Shown: positions 1 through 12,888, counted from the first letter of the stretch. The stretch is 64,000 nt of DNA from Streptomyces barkulensis (GCF_002843305.1 NZ_PGSG01000009.1:229264-293263); one strand, 5' to 3'. Program-made: numbers and translations. The notes: generated from the sequence alone by a model not told the origin.

Positions 1-901
1 GGCCGGACTGGGTGCCGGGCCGGATGTCGACCTCCTCCAGGCCGTCCAGCGTCTCCAGCGGGACCTTGGTGCCCAGTGCCGCCGCCGTCATGGGGATGGT
101 GACCGTGCAGTGCAGGTCGTCGCCGCGCCGCTGGAAGACCGGGTGCGGCACCTCGTGGATCTCGACGTACAGGTCGCCCGCCGGGCCGCCGCCCGGGCCG
201 ACCTCGCCCTCGCCGGCGAGCTGGATGCGGGTGCCGTTGTCGACGCCGGCCGGGATCTTCACCGTCAGGTTGCGCCGCGAGCGCACCCGGCCGTCGCCGG
301 CGCACTCCGGGCACGGGGTGGGCACGACCGTGCCGAAGCCCTGGCACTGCGGGCAGGGGCGCGAGGTCATGACCTGGCCCAGGAAGGACCGGGTGACCTG
401 CGAGACCTCTCCGCGGCCGCGGCACATGTCGCACGTCTGCGCGGAGGTGCCGGGGGCCGCCCCCTCGCCGCTGCACGTGGTGCAGACGACCGCCGTGTCC
501 ACCTGGATGTCCTTGGTGGTGCCGAAGGCCGCCTCGTCCAGCTCGATGTCGAGCCGGATCATGGCGTCCTGGCCGCGCCGGGTGCGCGACCTCGGCCCGC
601 GCTGGGAGGCGGCGCCGAAGAAGGCGTCCATGATGTCGGAGAAGTTCCCGAAGCCCCCGCCGAAGCCGCCGCCTCGGCCCGCGCCGCCCGCGGGGTCGCC
701 GCCGAGGTCGTACATCTGCTTCTTCTGCGGGTCGGAGAGCACCTCGTAGGCGGTGTTGATCTCCTTGAACCGCTCCTGCGTCTTCGGATCCGGGTTGACG
801 TCGGGGTGCAGTTCGCGCGCGAGCCTGCGGAAGGCCTTCTTGATCTCGTCCTGCGAGGCATCGCGCTGTACGCCCAGGACCGCGTAGTAGTCGGTTGCCA
901 C
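1..901 (-). CDS. dnaJ: DnaJ-family co-chaperone, C-terminal end outside window
   Basis: Hsp40 co-chaperone that stimulates DnaK ATPase and holds unfolded proteins in the cytoplasm. The N-terminal J domain (about residues 1-70) has HPD at 32-34. A Gly/Phe-rich linker follows, then four CxxCxGxG zinc motifs (about residues 140-215) and the start of the C-terminal substrate domain. About 300 of the usual ~380 codons are present; the C-terminus lies beyond position 1. The start is GTG at 901, immediately after the hrcA TAA with no gap, so the two genes are co-transcribed and probably translationally coupled. Being linked to hrcA rather than to dnaK-grpE, this is the second dnaJ (dnaJ2 type) of actinomycetes. 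Heat control should come through the CIRCE site upstream of hrcA. Confidence 0.96.
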   Translation of the reverse strand, partial: MATDYYAVLGVQRDASQDEIKKAFRRLARELHPDVNPDPKTQERFKEINTAYEVLSDPQKKQMYDLGGDPAGGAGRGGGFGGGFGNFSDIMDAFFGAASQRGPRSRTRRGQDAMIRLDIELDEAAFGTTKDIQVDTAVVCTTCSGEGAAPGTSAQTCDMCRGRGEVSQVTRSFLGQVMTSRPCPQCQGFGTVVPTPCPECAGDGRVRSRRNLTVKIPAGVDNGTRIQLAGEGEVGPGGGPAGDLYVEIHEVPHPVFQRRGDDLHCTVTIPMTAAALGTKVPLETLDGLEEVDIRPGTQSG

Positions 902-1918
902 TTACGACTCCGCGAGGATCTGTCCGACGTAACGTGCCACTGCGCGTACCGCTCCCATCGTTCCGGGGTAGTCCATGCGGGTCGGCCCGACCACACCGAG
1001 CTTGGCGACCGCCTCGTCTCCCGAACCGTAACCGACCGAGACGACCGACGTGGACGTCAGCCCCTCGTGAACATTCTCATGACCGATTCGCACCGTCATG
1101 CCCGGATCCTTCGCCTCCCCCAGCAGCTTGAGCAGGACGACCTGCTCCTCCAGAGCTTCCAGCACCGGCCGGATGGTCAGCGGGAAGTCGTGCACGAAGC
1201 GGGTGAGATTGGCGGTTCCGCCGATCATCAGCCGCTCCTCGGTCTCCTCCACCAGAGTCTCCAGCAAAGTGGCGAGCACCGTCGAGACCGTGCCGCGGTC
1301 CTCGGCGTCGAAGGACTCCGGCAGGTCCTGCACCAGCCTGGGCACCTCCGAGAAGCGCTCGCCGACCACCCGGCTGTTGAGCCGGGCGCGCAGATCGGCC
1401 AGGGACGACTCCGAGATGGGGGCCGGGCAGTCCACCATGCGCTGCTCCACCCGCCCGGTGTCCGTGATCAGCACGAGCATCAGACGCGCGGGGGCCAGGA
1501 GCAGCAGCTCGACGTGGCGGACGGTCGAGCGGGTCAGCGAGGGGTACTGGACGACGGCGACCTGGCGGGTGAGCTGGGCCAGCAGCCGCACGGTGCGGCT
1601 GACGACGTCGTCGAGGTCGACGGCGTCCTCCAGGAAGTTCTGGATCGCCCGGCGCTCCGGCTTGGACAGCGGCTTGACGCCGGCCAGCCTGTCGACGAAC
1701 AGGCGGTACCCCTTGTCGGTGGGGACGCGGCCCGCACTGGTGTGCGGCTGGGCGATGTACCCCTCGTCCTCCAGGGCCGCCATGTCGTTGCGCACGGTGG
1801 CCGGGGAGACCTGGAGGTTGTGCCGCTCGGTCAGCGCCTTGGACCCCACCGGCTCCTGCGTGCCCACGTAGTCCTGGACGATGGCGCGCAGGACTTCGAG
1901 TCTGCGTTCGCTGAGCAT
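902..1918 (-). CDS. hrcA: Heat-inducible transcriptional repressor HrcA
   Basis: Represses class I heat-shock operons by binding CIRCE; its folding depends on GroEL in characterised bacteria. The 338-residue length is normal. The N-terminus is a winged helix (residues about 1-80, with [19 protein letters not shown] as recognition region), followed by the dimerisation and inserted domains. The ATG at 1918 is preceded by a strong GGGAGGTG ribosome-binding site. A CIRCE element lies 55 nt upstream of the start, so the gene is autoregulated, and dnaJ follows directly in the same transcript. Confidence 0.97.
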   Translation of the reverse strand: MLSERRLEVLRAIVQDYVGTQEPVGSKALTERHNLQVSPATVRNDMAALEDEGYIAQPHTSAGRVPTDKGYRLFVDRLAGVKPLSKPERRAIQNFLEDAVDLDDVVSRTVRLLAQLTRQVAVVQYPSLTRSTVRHVELLLLAPARLMLVLITDTGRVEQRMVDCPAPISESSLADLRARLNSRVVGERFSEVPRLVQDLPESFDAEDRGTVSTVLATLLETLVEETEERLMIGGTANLTRFVHDFPLTIRPVLEALEEQVVLLKLLGEAKDPGMTVRIGHENVHEGLTSTSVVSVGYGSGDEAVAKLGVVGPTRMDYPGTMGAVRAVARYVGQILAES

Positions 1919-1972
1919 CTGGGCGCACCTCCCGTCCGGCCGTCTCTTTCCGGTCCTCTTCCCTGGCGTTCT

Positions 1973-1999
1973 CTGGCACTCTCAGCCGGTGAGTGCCAG
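1973..1999. promoter_or_regulatory. CIRCE operator for HrcA
   Basis: A perfect inverted repeat, CTGGCACTC then 9 nt then GAGTGCCAG, matches the CIRCE consensus (TTAGCACTC-N9-GAGTGCTAA) in architecture and spacing. It sits 55 bp upstream of hrcA, as expected for HrcA autoregulation of hrcA-dnaJ. Confidence 0.92.
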
Positions 2000-2121
2000 T
2001 CATCCCGTGCCAGTGTACGGCCGGTGACCGTGGCCGGGGCAAGGGCGGGCGCCGACCGGGAAGGGCGATCCCCGCCACATCCCGGCGGGCACCGCCCGCG
2101 TGATGGCGCTAGCGTCGCGGT

Positions 2122-2835
2122 ATGGAGACGGATTGGGAAGAGCTGTCGCCTGGAGTCGTACGCCGCCGCATGCCCGGCTGGGACGAGACGGTCGGGGCCG
2201 TGGCGGGCGAGACGGGAGTGCTGGTGGTCGACACCGGCGCGACGCTGGGTGACGGCGCGCGCGTCCGGCGGTACCTGCACGAGCGCTTCGGGCTGCCGGT
2301 GACCCATGTGGCGCTGACCCATCCGCACTTCGACCACGTCCTGGGCGCCTCGGCCTTCGCCGGGGTGGAGGTCTACGGGGCGGTGGGGATCGAGGATCTG
2401 CTGGTCCACTCGGGGGACGAGTTGCGCCAGGACGCCGTGCGGCACGGCGTGGACCCGCGGGAAGCGGCCGAGGCGGTCGACGTGCTCGTCCACCCGCACC
2501 ACCGGGTGGCCGGCGAGCTGACCGTCCGGCTGGGCGGCCGGGAGGCGCTCCTGGCCAACGTCGGCCCGGCGCACACCGCCCACGACCTGGCCGTCGTGGT
2601 CCCCGGCGTCCTGGGCGGGCCGGACGTGGTCTTCTGCGGCGATCTGGTGGAGGAGTCCGGCGAGCCGCAGGCGGGCCCGGACTCCCACCCCGTCCACTGG
2701 CCTGCCGCGCTGGACCGGCTGCTCGCCCTGGGCGGCGAGGACGCGCGGTACGTGCCGGGCCACGGGGCGGTGGTGGACGCCGCCTTCGTCCGCGCCCAGC
2801 GCGACGCGCTGGCGGAGCGCTTCGGCCTCGGGTGA
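2122..2835 (+). CDS. MBL-fold metallo-hydrolase
   Basis: A 237-residue member of the metallo-beta-lactamase superfamily. The metal-binding HxHxDH motif reads HPHFDH (about residue 74), and further ligands are provided by GPAHTAHD, the FCGD segment and the final VPGHG. A hydrolase acting on an unidentified ester or thioester is likely; the sequence does not define the substrate. It is divergent from hrcA with about 200 bp between them that contain the CIRCE site, and is followed by the DUF3097 gene after 87 bp. This is a core Streptomyces locus. Antibiotic resistance is not implied, since the family is very broad. Confidence 0.88.
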   Translation: METDWEELSPGVVRRRMPGWDETVGAVAGETGVLVVDTGATLGDGARVRRYLHERFGLPVTHVALTHPHFDHVLGASAFAGVEVYGAVGIEDLLVHSGDELRQDAVRHGVDPREAAEAVDVLVHPHHRVAGELTVRLGGREALLANVGPAHTAHDLAVVVPGVLGGPDVVFCGDLVEESGEPQAGPDSHPVHWPAALDRLLALGGEDARYVPGHGAVVDAAFVRAQRDALAERFGLG

Positions 2836-2922
2836 CGGATGCCCCGGCGGGTTTCGCGGCAGGGCTCCGCCCCAGGTCTCACGGCAGGTTTCGCGGTGGC
2901 GATCCCGTAACACAATGACCGC

Positions 2923-3792
2923 ATGCGCAGCAGACAGTACGGCCCCGACCTGACCCCTCCGTGGAAGCGGACCTCGGGGAACCACAGGCCCGCGCCCGAG
3001 GTGCCCGCCGAGCCGGATCTGGTGGTGGAGGAGGTCACGACCGGTTTCTGCGGGGCCGTGGTGCGCTGCGAGAGGACGGCGCAGGGGTTCACCGTCACGC
3101 TGGAGGACCGCTTCGGCAAGCACCGGGTCTTCCCGATGGAGCCGCGCGGTTTCCTGCTGGAAGGGAAGACCGTCACCCTCGTCCGGCCGCGGGCGGCGGC
3201 ACCGCCCGCCCCCAAGGCGCCCCGGCGCACGGCCTCGGGGTCGGTGGCGGTGCCGGGCGCCCGCGCACGGGTGGCGCGGGCGGGGCGCATCTACGTCGAG
3301 GGGCGCCACGACGCGGAGCTGGTGGAGAAGGTCTGGGGCGACGACCTGCGGATCGAGGGCGTGGTCGTGGAGTACCTGGAGGGCGTGGACGACCTCCCGG
3401 CGGTCGTGGAGGCCTTCGGCCCCACCCCCGAGGCCCGGCTGGGCGTGCTGGTGGACCATCTGGTGCCCGGCTCCAAGGAGTCCCGGATCGCCGCCGGGGT
3501 CACCGGTGAGAACGTGCTGGTCGTCGGTCATCCGTACATCGACGTCTGGGAGGCGGTGAAGCCGTCCGCCCTGGGCATCGGCGCCTGGCCCCGGGTGCCG
3601 CGCGGTCAGGACTGGAAGACGGGGGTGTGCCGGGCGCTGGGCTGGCAGGAGAACACCGGCGCGGCGTGGAAGCGGATCCTGGGCAGCGTGCGCGACTACA
3701 GGGATCTGGAGCCGGGGCTCCTCGGCCCGGTCGAGCGGCTGATCGACCATGTCACGGTGGGCGGGCCGGCGGGCGGGCCGGACGGCCGGTGA
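2923..3792 (+). CDS. DUF3097 family protein
   Basis: A 289-residue conserved actinobacterial protein of unknown function, recognised as DUF3097 from its overall sequence. The start region contains YGPDLTPPWKR and a central segment GRIYVEGRHDAELVEKVWGDDLR resembles a Toprim-like fold (EGxxDAE). The C-terminal part carries VGHPYIDVWEAVKP and GQDWKTGVCRALGW. No signal peptide or membrane segment is present, so it is cytoplasmic. It sits between an MBL hydrolase and hemW on the same strand. The Toprim reading suggests nucleic-acid metabolism, but that is inference. Confidence 0.85.
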   Translation: MRSRQYGPDLTPPWKRTSGNHRPAPEVPAEPDLVVEEVTTGFCGAVVRCERTAQGFTVTLEDRFGKHRVFPMEPRGFLLEGKTVTLVRPRAAAPPAPKAPRRTASGSVAVPGARARVARAGRIYVEGRHDAELVEKVWGDDLRIEGVVVEYLEGVDDLPAVVEAFGPTPEARLGVLVDHLVPGSKESRIAAGVTGENVLVVGHPYIDVWEAVKPSALGIGAWPRVPRGQDWKTGVCRALGWQENTGAAWKRILGSVRDYRDLEPGLLGPVERLIDHVTVGGPAGGPDGR

Positions 3793-3856
3793 GCCCCGGG
3801 GGCCGGTGAGCGCTCCGCCCGTCCGGGGCGGGTGCGGGTGCGGGACAATGGACCCC

Positions 3857-5089
3857 ATGCCTTCCGCACTGCCCGACGGCGAGCCCGTCCCCGCCGACGG
3901 ATCCCTGCCCGCGCACGCCCTGGCGGGCGCGGCGCGGCGCCCCCTCGGCTTCTACCTGCACGTGCCGTACTGCGCGACGCGCTGCGGCTACTGCGACTTC
4001 AACACCTACACCGCGAGCGAGCTGCGCGGCTCCGGCGGCGCGCTCGCCTCCCGGGAGAACTACTCGGAGACGCTGGCCGAGGAGGTACGGCTGGCCCGCA
4101 AGGTGCTCGGCGACGATCCCCGGCCCGTGGAGACGGTCTTCGTCGGCGGCGGCACCCCCACCCTGCTGCCCGCCGCCGACCTGGGGCGGATGCTGGCCGT
4201 GGTCCGCGAGGAGTTCGGACTGGCGGAGGGCGCCGAGGTCACCACGGAGGCCAATCCGGAGTCCGTCGATCCGGCGTACCTGGCCGGACTGCGCGAGGCG
4301 GGCTTCAACCGGATCTCCTTCGGCATGCAGAGCGCCCGGCGCCATGTGCTGGCCGTGCTGGACCGCGCCCACACCCCCGGCCGTCCCGAGGCGTGCGTGG
4401 CCGAGGCCCGCGCGGCGGGCTTCGAGCACGTCAACCTGGACCTGATCTACGGCACCCCGGGCGAGGGCGACGACGACTGGCGGGCCTCGCTGGAGGCCGC
4501 CCTCGGCGCCGGGCCCGACCATGTCTCGGCGTACGCGCTGATCGTGGAGGACGGCACGCGGCTGGCCTCCCGCATCCGGCGCGGCGAGGTGCCGATGACG
4601 GACGACGACGTGCACGCCGACCGCTACCTGATCGCCGAGGAGATGCTGTCGGCGGCCGGTCTCCACTGGTACGAGGTGTCGAACTGGGCGGTGTCGGAGG
4701 CCGCCCGCTGCCGTCACAACGAGCTGTACTGGACGGGCGCCGACTGGTGGGGCGCCGGTCCGGGGGCGCACAGCCACGTCGGCGGGGTGCGCTGGTGGAA
4801 CGCCAAGCACCCCGGCGCGTACGCCCAGGCACTCGCCGAGGGCCGTTCACCGGGCGTGGGCCGCGAGGTGCTGGACGACGAGGACCGGCGGGTGGAGCGG
4901 ATCCTGCTGGAGCTGCGGCTGGTGGACGGCGTACCGCTGGACGTCCTGGCCCCGGCCGGGGCGCGCGCCGCCGTGCGGGCGCTGGCGGACGGGCTGCTGC
5001 GCCCGGAGGCGTACGAGCGCGGGCGCGCGGCGCTGACCCTGCGCGGCCGGCTGCTGGCCGACGCGGTGGTCCGCGACCTGGTGGACTAG
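3857..5089 (+). CDS. hemW: Radical SAM heme chaperone HemW
   Basis: A 410-residue radical-SAM protein often misnamed coproporphyrinogen dehydrogenase HemN. The cluster motif CATRCGYC (CxxxCxxC) near residue 39 holds the 4Fe-4S cluster. VFVGGGTPT and the EANPES segment are SAM-binding, and the C-terminal HemN_C-like region follows RCRHNELYW. HemW-type proteins load heme into respiratory enzymes rather than oxidise porphyrinogen. The start is placed at ATG 3857 (MPSALPDGEP); an in-frame ATG at 3848 is possible and neither has a clear Shine-Dalgarno. The gene is the last of the core run before the TetR/SDR insertion. Confidence 0.92.
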   Translation: MPSALPDGEPVPADGSLPAHALAGAARRPLGFYLHVPYCATRCGYCDFNTYTASELRGSGGALASRENYSETLAEEVRLARKVLGDDPRPVETVFVGGGTPTLLPAADLGRMLAVVREEFGLAEGAEVTTEANPESVDPAYLAGLREAGFNRISFGMQSARRHVLAVLDRAHTPGRPEACVAEARAAGFEHVNLDLIYGTPGEGDDDWRASLEAALGAGPDHVSAYALIVEDGTRLASRIRRGEVPMTDDDVHADRYLIAEEMLSAAGLHWYEVSNWAVSEAARCRHNELYWTGADWWGAGPGAHSHVGGVRWWNAKHPGAYAQALAEGRSPGVGREVLDDEDRRVERILLELRLVDGVPLDVLAPAGARAAVRALADGLLRPEAYERGRAALTLRGRLLADAVVRDLVD

Positions 5090-5149
5090 TGTCCTGCGCC
5101 GGTAGTTCGTCGTTAGATCTTGCATGGGTTCTTCTGCCGGGGTGCCGGT

Positions 5150-5250
5150 GCCGCGTCAGCCGATGTCTGCCCGGTAGCGAGGCTCCCCCGGCCGGAGGCG
5201 GGGGTGTGCGTGCCAGTGCGGCGAGCGGAGTGAACCCTGGCTGACGCGGC
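5150..5250. repeat. Long-range inverted repeat between hemW and tetR
   Basis: The arms GCCGCGTCAGCC (5150-5161) and GGCTGACGCGGC (5239-5250) are perfect complements 77 nt apart, with shorter GC-rich stems between them. The 205-bp gap from hemW to the convergent tetR holds no gene. The repeat could be a terminator for both genes or the scar of a mobile element; the sequence does not decide. Confidence 0.5.
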
Positions 5251-5294
5251 GCTGGGCACTGGCCGGCGGACCGTATGGCCGTGACGGCGTCGAG

Positions 5295-5936
5295 TCAGTT
5301 CTCACGGGCCGGACTGCGCCCGGCTGCGAGGCGTTTCCGTCCCTCGGGCACGGGCAGCACCGCCAGTGCGGTGTCTGCGATGTTCCGCAGCGTCTCCGGG
5401 TCCAGGCCGGCCTTGCCCACCGCTTCGACGCCTCGGACCACCGTCAGCAGCAGTGCCGCCAAGCGCTCCGGATCCGCGGCGCTGTCGATGTCGCCGTGAC
5501 GCTGGGCGGCGCTGATCTCCGTCCGCAGCAGGGCCGACAACGCCTTCATGGTCTCGGCCGACCGTCCGGCGACCGTCGGATCGTGCTGGGCCAGTTCCGC
5601 CGCGCCCTTGGCCAACAAGCACCCGCGGCGCTCGGTGTCGGAGGCGGCGTTCTCCGCCATCAGGTGCACATAGCCCGACAGCCGGGCCAGGGCCTCTGCG
5701 TCCGGGCCGCCTGACAGCCGCCCTTCCGCCACCTCGACGACCGCGGTGCACCAGTCGCCGAACACACGGTGAAACAGCTTTCCCTTGTCGCCGAACGCAC
5801 CGTACAGGCTGCCCTTGCCAAGGCCGGTCGCCCGGGCGATGTCGTCCATCCGGGTTCCCGCATAGCCGGTCGCCCAGAACTGTTCCCGGGCCCGCTCCAG
5901 GACTTGGCGTTCGTCGAATGCGCGTGGTCTCGGCAT
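5295..5936 (-). CDS. TetR-family transcriptional regulator
   Basis: A 213-residue repressor. The N-terminal HTH is in TRMDDIARATGLGKGSLYGAF (residues about 28-48) and the C-terminal ligand domain resembles TetR_C_16-type regulators of oxidoreductases, including the RRGCLLAKGAAEL segment. It is transcribed divergently from an SDR gene with 84 bp between the start codons, and that gap holds a perfect inverted repeat. This is the usual layout of a repressor controlling itself and the adjacent reductase. The inducer is unknown. Confidence 0.9.
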   Translation of the reverse strand: MPRPRAFDERQVLERAREQFWATGYAGTRMDDIARATGLGKGSLYGAFGDKGKLFHRVFGDWCTAVVEVAEGRLSGGPDAEALARLSGYVHLMAENAASDTERRGCLLAKGAAELAQHDPTVAGRSAETMKALSALLRTEISAAQRHGDIDSAADPERLAALLLTVVRGVEAVGKAGLDPETLRNIADTALAVLPVPEGRKRLAAGRSPAREN

Positions 5937-5955
5937 GGTCCCACCCTACTAATTC

Positions 5956-5995
5956 TTGACTCGATCGTCCATTACCGCCTACGTTATGGACGATC
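5956..5995. promoter_or_regulatory. SDR promoter with overlapping TetR operator
   Basis: A promoter-like pair TTGACT (5956-5961), 18 nt, TACGTT (5980-5985) faces the SDR gene. The inverted repeat GATCGTCCAT (5963-5972) and ATGGACGATC (5986-5995), separated by 13 nt, lies across the spacer and the -10 element. A bound TetR dimer there would block polymerase. Confidence 0.65.
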
Positions 5996-6020
5996 CATTC
6001 CACAACATGAGGGGTTCGAC

Positions 6021-6758
6021 ATGCCGGGTGTGCTGCAGGAGAAGGTGGCCGTGATCACCGGAGGGACCAGCGGGATCGGGCTGGCCATCGCCCACCGCTT
6101 CATCCGGGAAGGCGCACGGGTCTTCGTGACCGGCCGGGACATCGACCGCCTCGAAGCGGCGGTCGAGGAGATGGGCCCCGCGGCCACCGGCGTACGGTCC
6201 GACGTCTCGGTCCTGGCCGATCTGGACGCGCTCTACGCGCGGGTCCGTGAGGAGGCCGGGCGCATCGACGTGCTGGTGGCCAACGCGGGAATCGTCGCGG
6301 ACGCTGCGCTCGGCGCCCATACCGAGGCGAACGTCGACCTGACACTCGCCGTCAACGTCAAGGGCCCGCTGTTCACCGTTCAGAAGGCGCTTCCGCTGCT
6401 GGCGGAGAACGCCTCCGTCCTGGTCGTCGGCTCGAGCAACAGTCTGCGGCCCAATGAGCAGCTCGAGGTCTACAGCGCCTCGAAGGCGGCGGTGAGCAAC
6501 CTCGTGCACAACTGGGCCCGGCAGTCACAGGAGCGCCGGTTCCGGGTCAACGTGCTCAGCCCGGGACCCACGCGGACCCCTGGCCTGCTCGGTGTCGCGG
6601 GGCCGGACGCCGACCGGTTCGCCGAGGCCGCCGTGCCACTGGGGCGGCTGGCCGACGCCGAGGAGATCGCCGGGGCCGCCCTCTTCCTGGCTTCGGACGC
6701 CTCGTCGTTCGTCACCGGCGCCGAACTCTTCGCCGACGGCGGCTACACCCGGGCCTGA
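6021..6758 (+). CDS. SDR-family NAD(P)-dependent oxidoreductase
   Basis: A 245-residue classical short-chain dehydrogenase/reductase. The Rossmann glycine motif TGGTSGIG (about residues 14-21), NAG in VLVANAG, the catalytic Ser in VVGSSNS and YSASK (Tyr/Lys pair) are all present. The end SFVTGAELFADGGYTRA is typical of the family. The start is ATG 6021, preceded by GAGGGG at 6009-6014; upstream in-frame extensions have no support. The adjacent TetR probably regulates it. The substrate cannot be inferred. Confidence 0.93.
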   Translation: MPGVLQEKVAVITGGTSGIGLAIAHRFIREGARVFVTGRDIDRLEAAVEEMGPAATGVRSDVSVLADLDALYARVREEAGRIDVLVANAGIVADAALGAHTEANVDLTLAVNVKGPLFTVQKALPLLAENASVLVVGSSNSLRPNEQLEVYSASKAAVSNLVHNWARQSQERRFRVNVLSPGPTRTPGLLGVAGPDADRFAEAAVPLGRLADAEEIAGAALFLASDASSFVTGAELFADGGYTRA

Positions 6759-7088
6759 ACGACGGCCGGTGGCGCGCACCCGGCTCCATCGGGCGATGGG
6801 GCGCAATCCCGTCCGCACGTGTGCGCCGTACGAGGCCAGTGCGTCCGAAGCAACGGTTCGTGGCCGCGGCTTCCTCCCGCCGGACGGTTCCCGGGCGGGC
6901 ATCCCCGCTCCATCCCCGCTCGATCCCCGCTCCATCGCGCGGAGCCGGGTCGCACGGACCGCGCCGGATCCTCCGCGGGGGGCTCCTGCCGACGTGCCGA
7001 TCCGGCGCCAACCAGCCTCCTCCCGGCGGTAGTTGGGTTACGTTGTGCGACGACCACCGCCGTGATCCGTGACAGGAGGCCCCCTCCC
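6759..7088. other. Intergenic region upstream of methyltransferase
   Basis: 330 bp without a convincing gene. It contains three tandem copies of an 11-bp unit (6901-6933) and the GGAGG ribosome-binding site (7075-7079) of the next gene. Open frames here lack ribosome-binding sites and look like GC shadows. Confidence 0.6.
6901..6933. repeat. Three tandem 11-bp repeats
   Basis: The unit ATCCCCGCTCC is repeated three times (the middle copy ends in G instead of C) in the methyltransferase upstream region. It may be replication slippage or a cluster of binding sites; an 11-bp period equals about one helical turn. Confidence 0.8.
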
Positions 7089-7922
7089 GTGAGCGACCCC
7101 CCGCCCGCACCCGAACCGCAGGCACCGCCCGTGATCGACACCACGGTGTCGCACGTGGCGCGGATCTGGAACTACTGGCTGGGAGGGAAGGACAACTACG
7201 AGGTCGACCGCGCGGTCGGCGACCAGATCACGGCGATCCTGCCCGACGTGCCCCGACTGGCCCGCGCCTCCCGCGCCCTCCTCGGCCGGACCGTGCGGTA
7301 CCTGGTCGCCGAGGCCGGCGTCCGCCAGTTCCTGGACGTCGGCACCGGGCTGCCCACCGTGGACAACACCCACGAGATCGCGCAGCGGCTGGCCCCCGAG
7401 TCGCGCGTCGTCTACGTCGACAACGACCCCCTGGTGCTGGCCCACGCCCGCGCCCTGCTCACCAGCTCGCCCGAGGGCGCGACCGAGTACGTCCACGCCG
7501 ATCTGCGCGACCCCGAGGCGATCCTTCGGGGCGCCGCGGCGACGCTGGACCTCACCCGGCCCGTCGCCCTGCTGCTGATGGGCATCATGGAGTTCGTCAC
7601 CGACGACGACGAGGCGTACGGCATCGTGCGCCGGCTGATGGACGCCCTGCCGCCGGGCAGCCACCTGGTGCTGTACGACGGCACCAACGTCATCCACGGC
7701 GAGCGGTCGGACAGGATCGTGGAGGTGTGGAACTCCTCCGGCAACGCACCGCTCGTCCTGCGCGGTCCCGAGCGGATCGCCGCCTTCTTCGACGGCCTGG
7801 AACTGGTGGAGCCCGGGGTGGTGTCGTGCAATCGCTGGCGACCCGACCCCGCGCGGGAAGGCGGGCCTGGGGAGGGTGAGGAGGAGGTCGACGCCTTCTG
7901 CGGTGTGGGGCGCAAGCCCTGA
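7089..7922 (+). CDS. SAM-dependent methyltransferase, PF04672 (DUF574) type
   Basis: A 277-residue protein of the Streptomyces-expanded PF04672 methyltransferase family. The diagnostic N-terminal segment SHVARIWNYWLGGKDNYEVDR is followed by the SAM-binding motif QFLDVGTGLPT, an acidic SAM-ribose loop VVYVDNDPLV, and ALLLMGIMEFV. The start is GTG 7089, preceded by GGAGG with a 9-nt gap. Family members are typically of unknown substrate and some act in secondary metabolism. Here it sits alone, convergent with the acyl-CoA ligase. Confidence 0.9.
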   Translation: MSDPPPAPEPQAPPVIDTTVSHVARIWNYWLGGKDNYEVDRAVGDQITAILPDVPRLARASRALLGRTVRYLVAEAGVRQFLDVGTGLPTVDNTHEIAQRLAPESRVVYVDNDPLVLAHARALLTSSPEGATEYVHADLRDPEAILRGAAATLDLTRPVALLLMGIMEFVTDDDEAYGIVRRLMDALPPGSHLVLYDGTNVIHGERSDRIVEVWNSSGNAPLVLRGPERIAAFFDGLELVEPGVVSCNRWRPDPAREGGPGEGEEEVDAFCGVGRKP

Positions 7923-7930
7923 ACGGTCCG

Positions 7931-8010
7931 CCCGGGGCCCGGAGGGGAAGGGCCGGGGACGCACGCGGCGCGGCGTCTCCGGCCCCTTCCGGCTCCTTCC
8001 GGGCCCCGGG
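7931..8010. terminator. Bidirectional terminator-like hairpin
   Basis: CCCGGGGCCCGGA (7931-7943) pairs perfectly with TCCGGGCCCCGGG (7998-8010), and further complementary GC-rich arms lie inside. It lies between convergent gene ends at 7922 and 8013. There is no T-tract, as is common in Streptomyces. Confidence 0.6.
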
Positions 8011-8012
8011 CC

Positions 8013-9902
<1,890 letters not shown>

Positions 9903-10288
9903 AACATCCTCCGGGGCCCGCGACGGTGCAGGGGGGTGGCTCCAAGGCTCGGCCCACCGCGAGTGCTGGGGTGGGAAGGGGTGGAACGGTTCCGTGCTGT
10001 GCGTACTGCTCTGTGCGTATTGAGTGACTCGCGAGTAACAACCGAGCGGGCGATCAGCCTAAGACGGAAGGCCCCGCCTTGAAAGGGCTTGCACATCGCC
10101 TACGTGAAGCCGTGACCTGTGCGATACATACACCACATACCCCGGCCGGCCGGCCGTGCGCCCGCACACGGGCCCGTACGTGTGAGGGCGCGCCCGCCGG
10201 CCCGCGCGGGCCGGCGGGCGCGCCCTCACCGACGCTCCGTCCTGCGGCTTCCGCCCGGGCGGGCCGTGCGGCCGGTCCCGGGCGGGCC
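9903..10288. other. Intergenic region between lepA and acyl-CoA ligase
   Basis: 386 bp without a credible gene. It holds the lepA terminator palindrome (10182-10229) and presumably the promoter of the ligase. Reading frames here are extensions of shadows and have no ribosome-binding sites. Confidence 0.6.
10182..10229. terminator. 48-bp perfect palindrome downstream of lepA
   Basis: The 24-nt arms (10182-10205 and 10206-10229, beginning GTGAGGGCGCGCCC) are perfectly complementary with no spacer. It lies 60 bp past the lepA stop and most likely ends that transcript. Confidence 0.75.
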
Positions 10289-12166
<1,878 letters not shown>

Positions 12167-12241
12167 GCAGGGTCCTGTCGGGTCATGGCTCGGATCGGTA
12201 CGTCTCCCCCATCGTCCCATGAGTGGCGCTTACGGTCCGGT

Positions 12242-12271
12242 TTGGGAGCCGATCAGGCCTGCTGGTACCCT
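12242..12271 (+). promoter_or_regulatory. Candidate rpsT promoter
   Basis: TTGGGA (12242-12247), an 18-nt spacer and TACCCT (12266-12271) form a sigma-HrdB-like promoter about 115 nt upstream of the rpsT start, in the lepA/rpsT divergent region. Assigned by inspection only. Confidence 0.45.
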
Positions 12272-12386
12272 GACCGACTGTGTCTCAATGCCCTCGCGCG
12301 GGGCCCGGCGCGCGGACGGTGCGACGGGACCGCTCGGGGAGACCGGGCACGGAATCACACCTCATCAAACCCGAGAAGGCTCTTTC

Positions 12387-12653
12387 GTGGCGAACATCAA
12401 GTCCCAGATCAAGCGGATCAAGACCAACGAGAAGGCCCGCCAGCGCAACAAGGCGGTCAAGTCCGAGCTGAAGACCGCCATCCGCCGCACCCGTGAGGCG
12501 ATCGCCGCCGGTGACGCCGAGAAGGCCGCCGAGGCCGCGCGCGTGGCCGGCAAGAAGCTCGACAAGGCCGCCGGCAAGGGCGTGATCCACAAGAACCAGG
12601 CCGCCAACAAGAAGGCGGCGCTGGCCCAGAAGGTCTCCGCTCTCAAGGGCTGA
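12387..12653 (+). CDS. rpsT: 30S ribosomal protein S20
   Basis: An 88-residue basic helical protein that binds 16S rRNA early in 30S assembly. It begins [20 protein letters not shown] and ends QKVSALKG, typical of actinobacterial S20. GTG is the start codon, with an adjacent GAGAAGG ribosome-binding site. It is monocistronic, followed by strong hairpins. Confidence 0.98.
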   Translation: MANIKSQIKRIKTNEKARQRNKAVKSELKTAIRRTREAIAAGDAEKAAEAARVAGKKLDKAAGKGVIHKNQAANKKAALAQKVSALKG

Positions 12654-12803
12654 ACCCCCGGGCCGCCGGCCGGCGGCCCGCCCCGGTGCCGAAGCGGAAT
12701 CCAGCGGACCCTCTCACCGCTCCGTGCCGGCCCACCGCGCCGCACGCGGCCTGCGTTCGCCACGCGGGTGCGGCGCACCGAGAAGTCACAGGCCGAGAGT
12801 CTG

Positions 12804-12847
12804 ACGCGCACTGCCCGCCGTGATCCCCCGCGGCGGGCAGTGCGCGT
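12804..12847. terminator. Terminator between rpsT and holA
   Basis: The 17-bp perfect arms ACGCGCACTGCCCGCCG (12804-12820) and its complement (12831-12847) are separated by 10 nt. They sit between the convergent ends of rpsT and holA. A smaller GGGCCGCC/GGCGGCCC hairpin follows rpsT directly at about 12660. Confidence 0.75.
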
Positions 12848-12888
12848 TCCGTCTCCCCCGCACCGCTACCACTCCGCACCACTCCGCC

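Noticed and set aside
2122..2835. Beta-lactamase
   Set aside because: MBL fold is general; no signal peptide, core chromosomal location.
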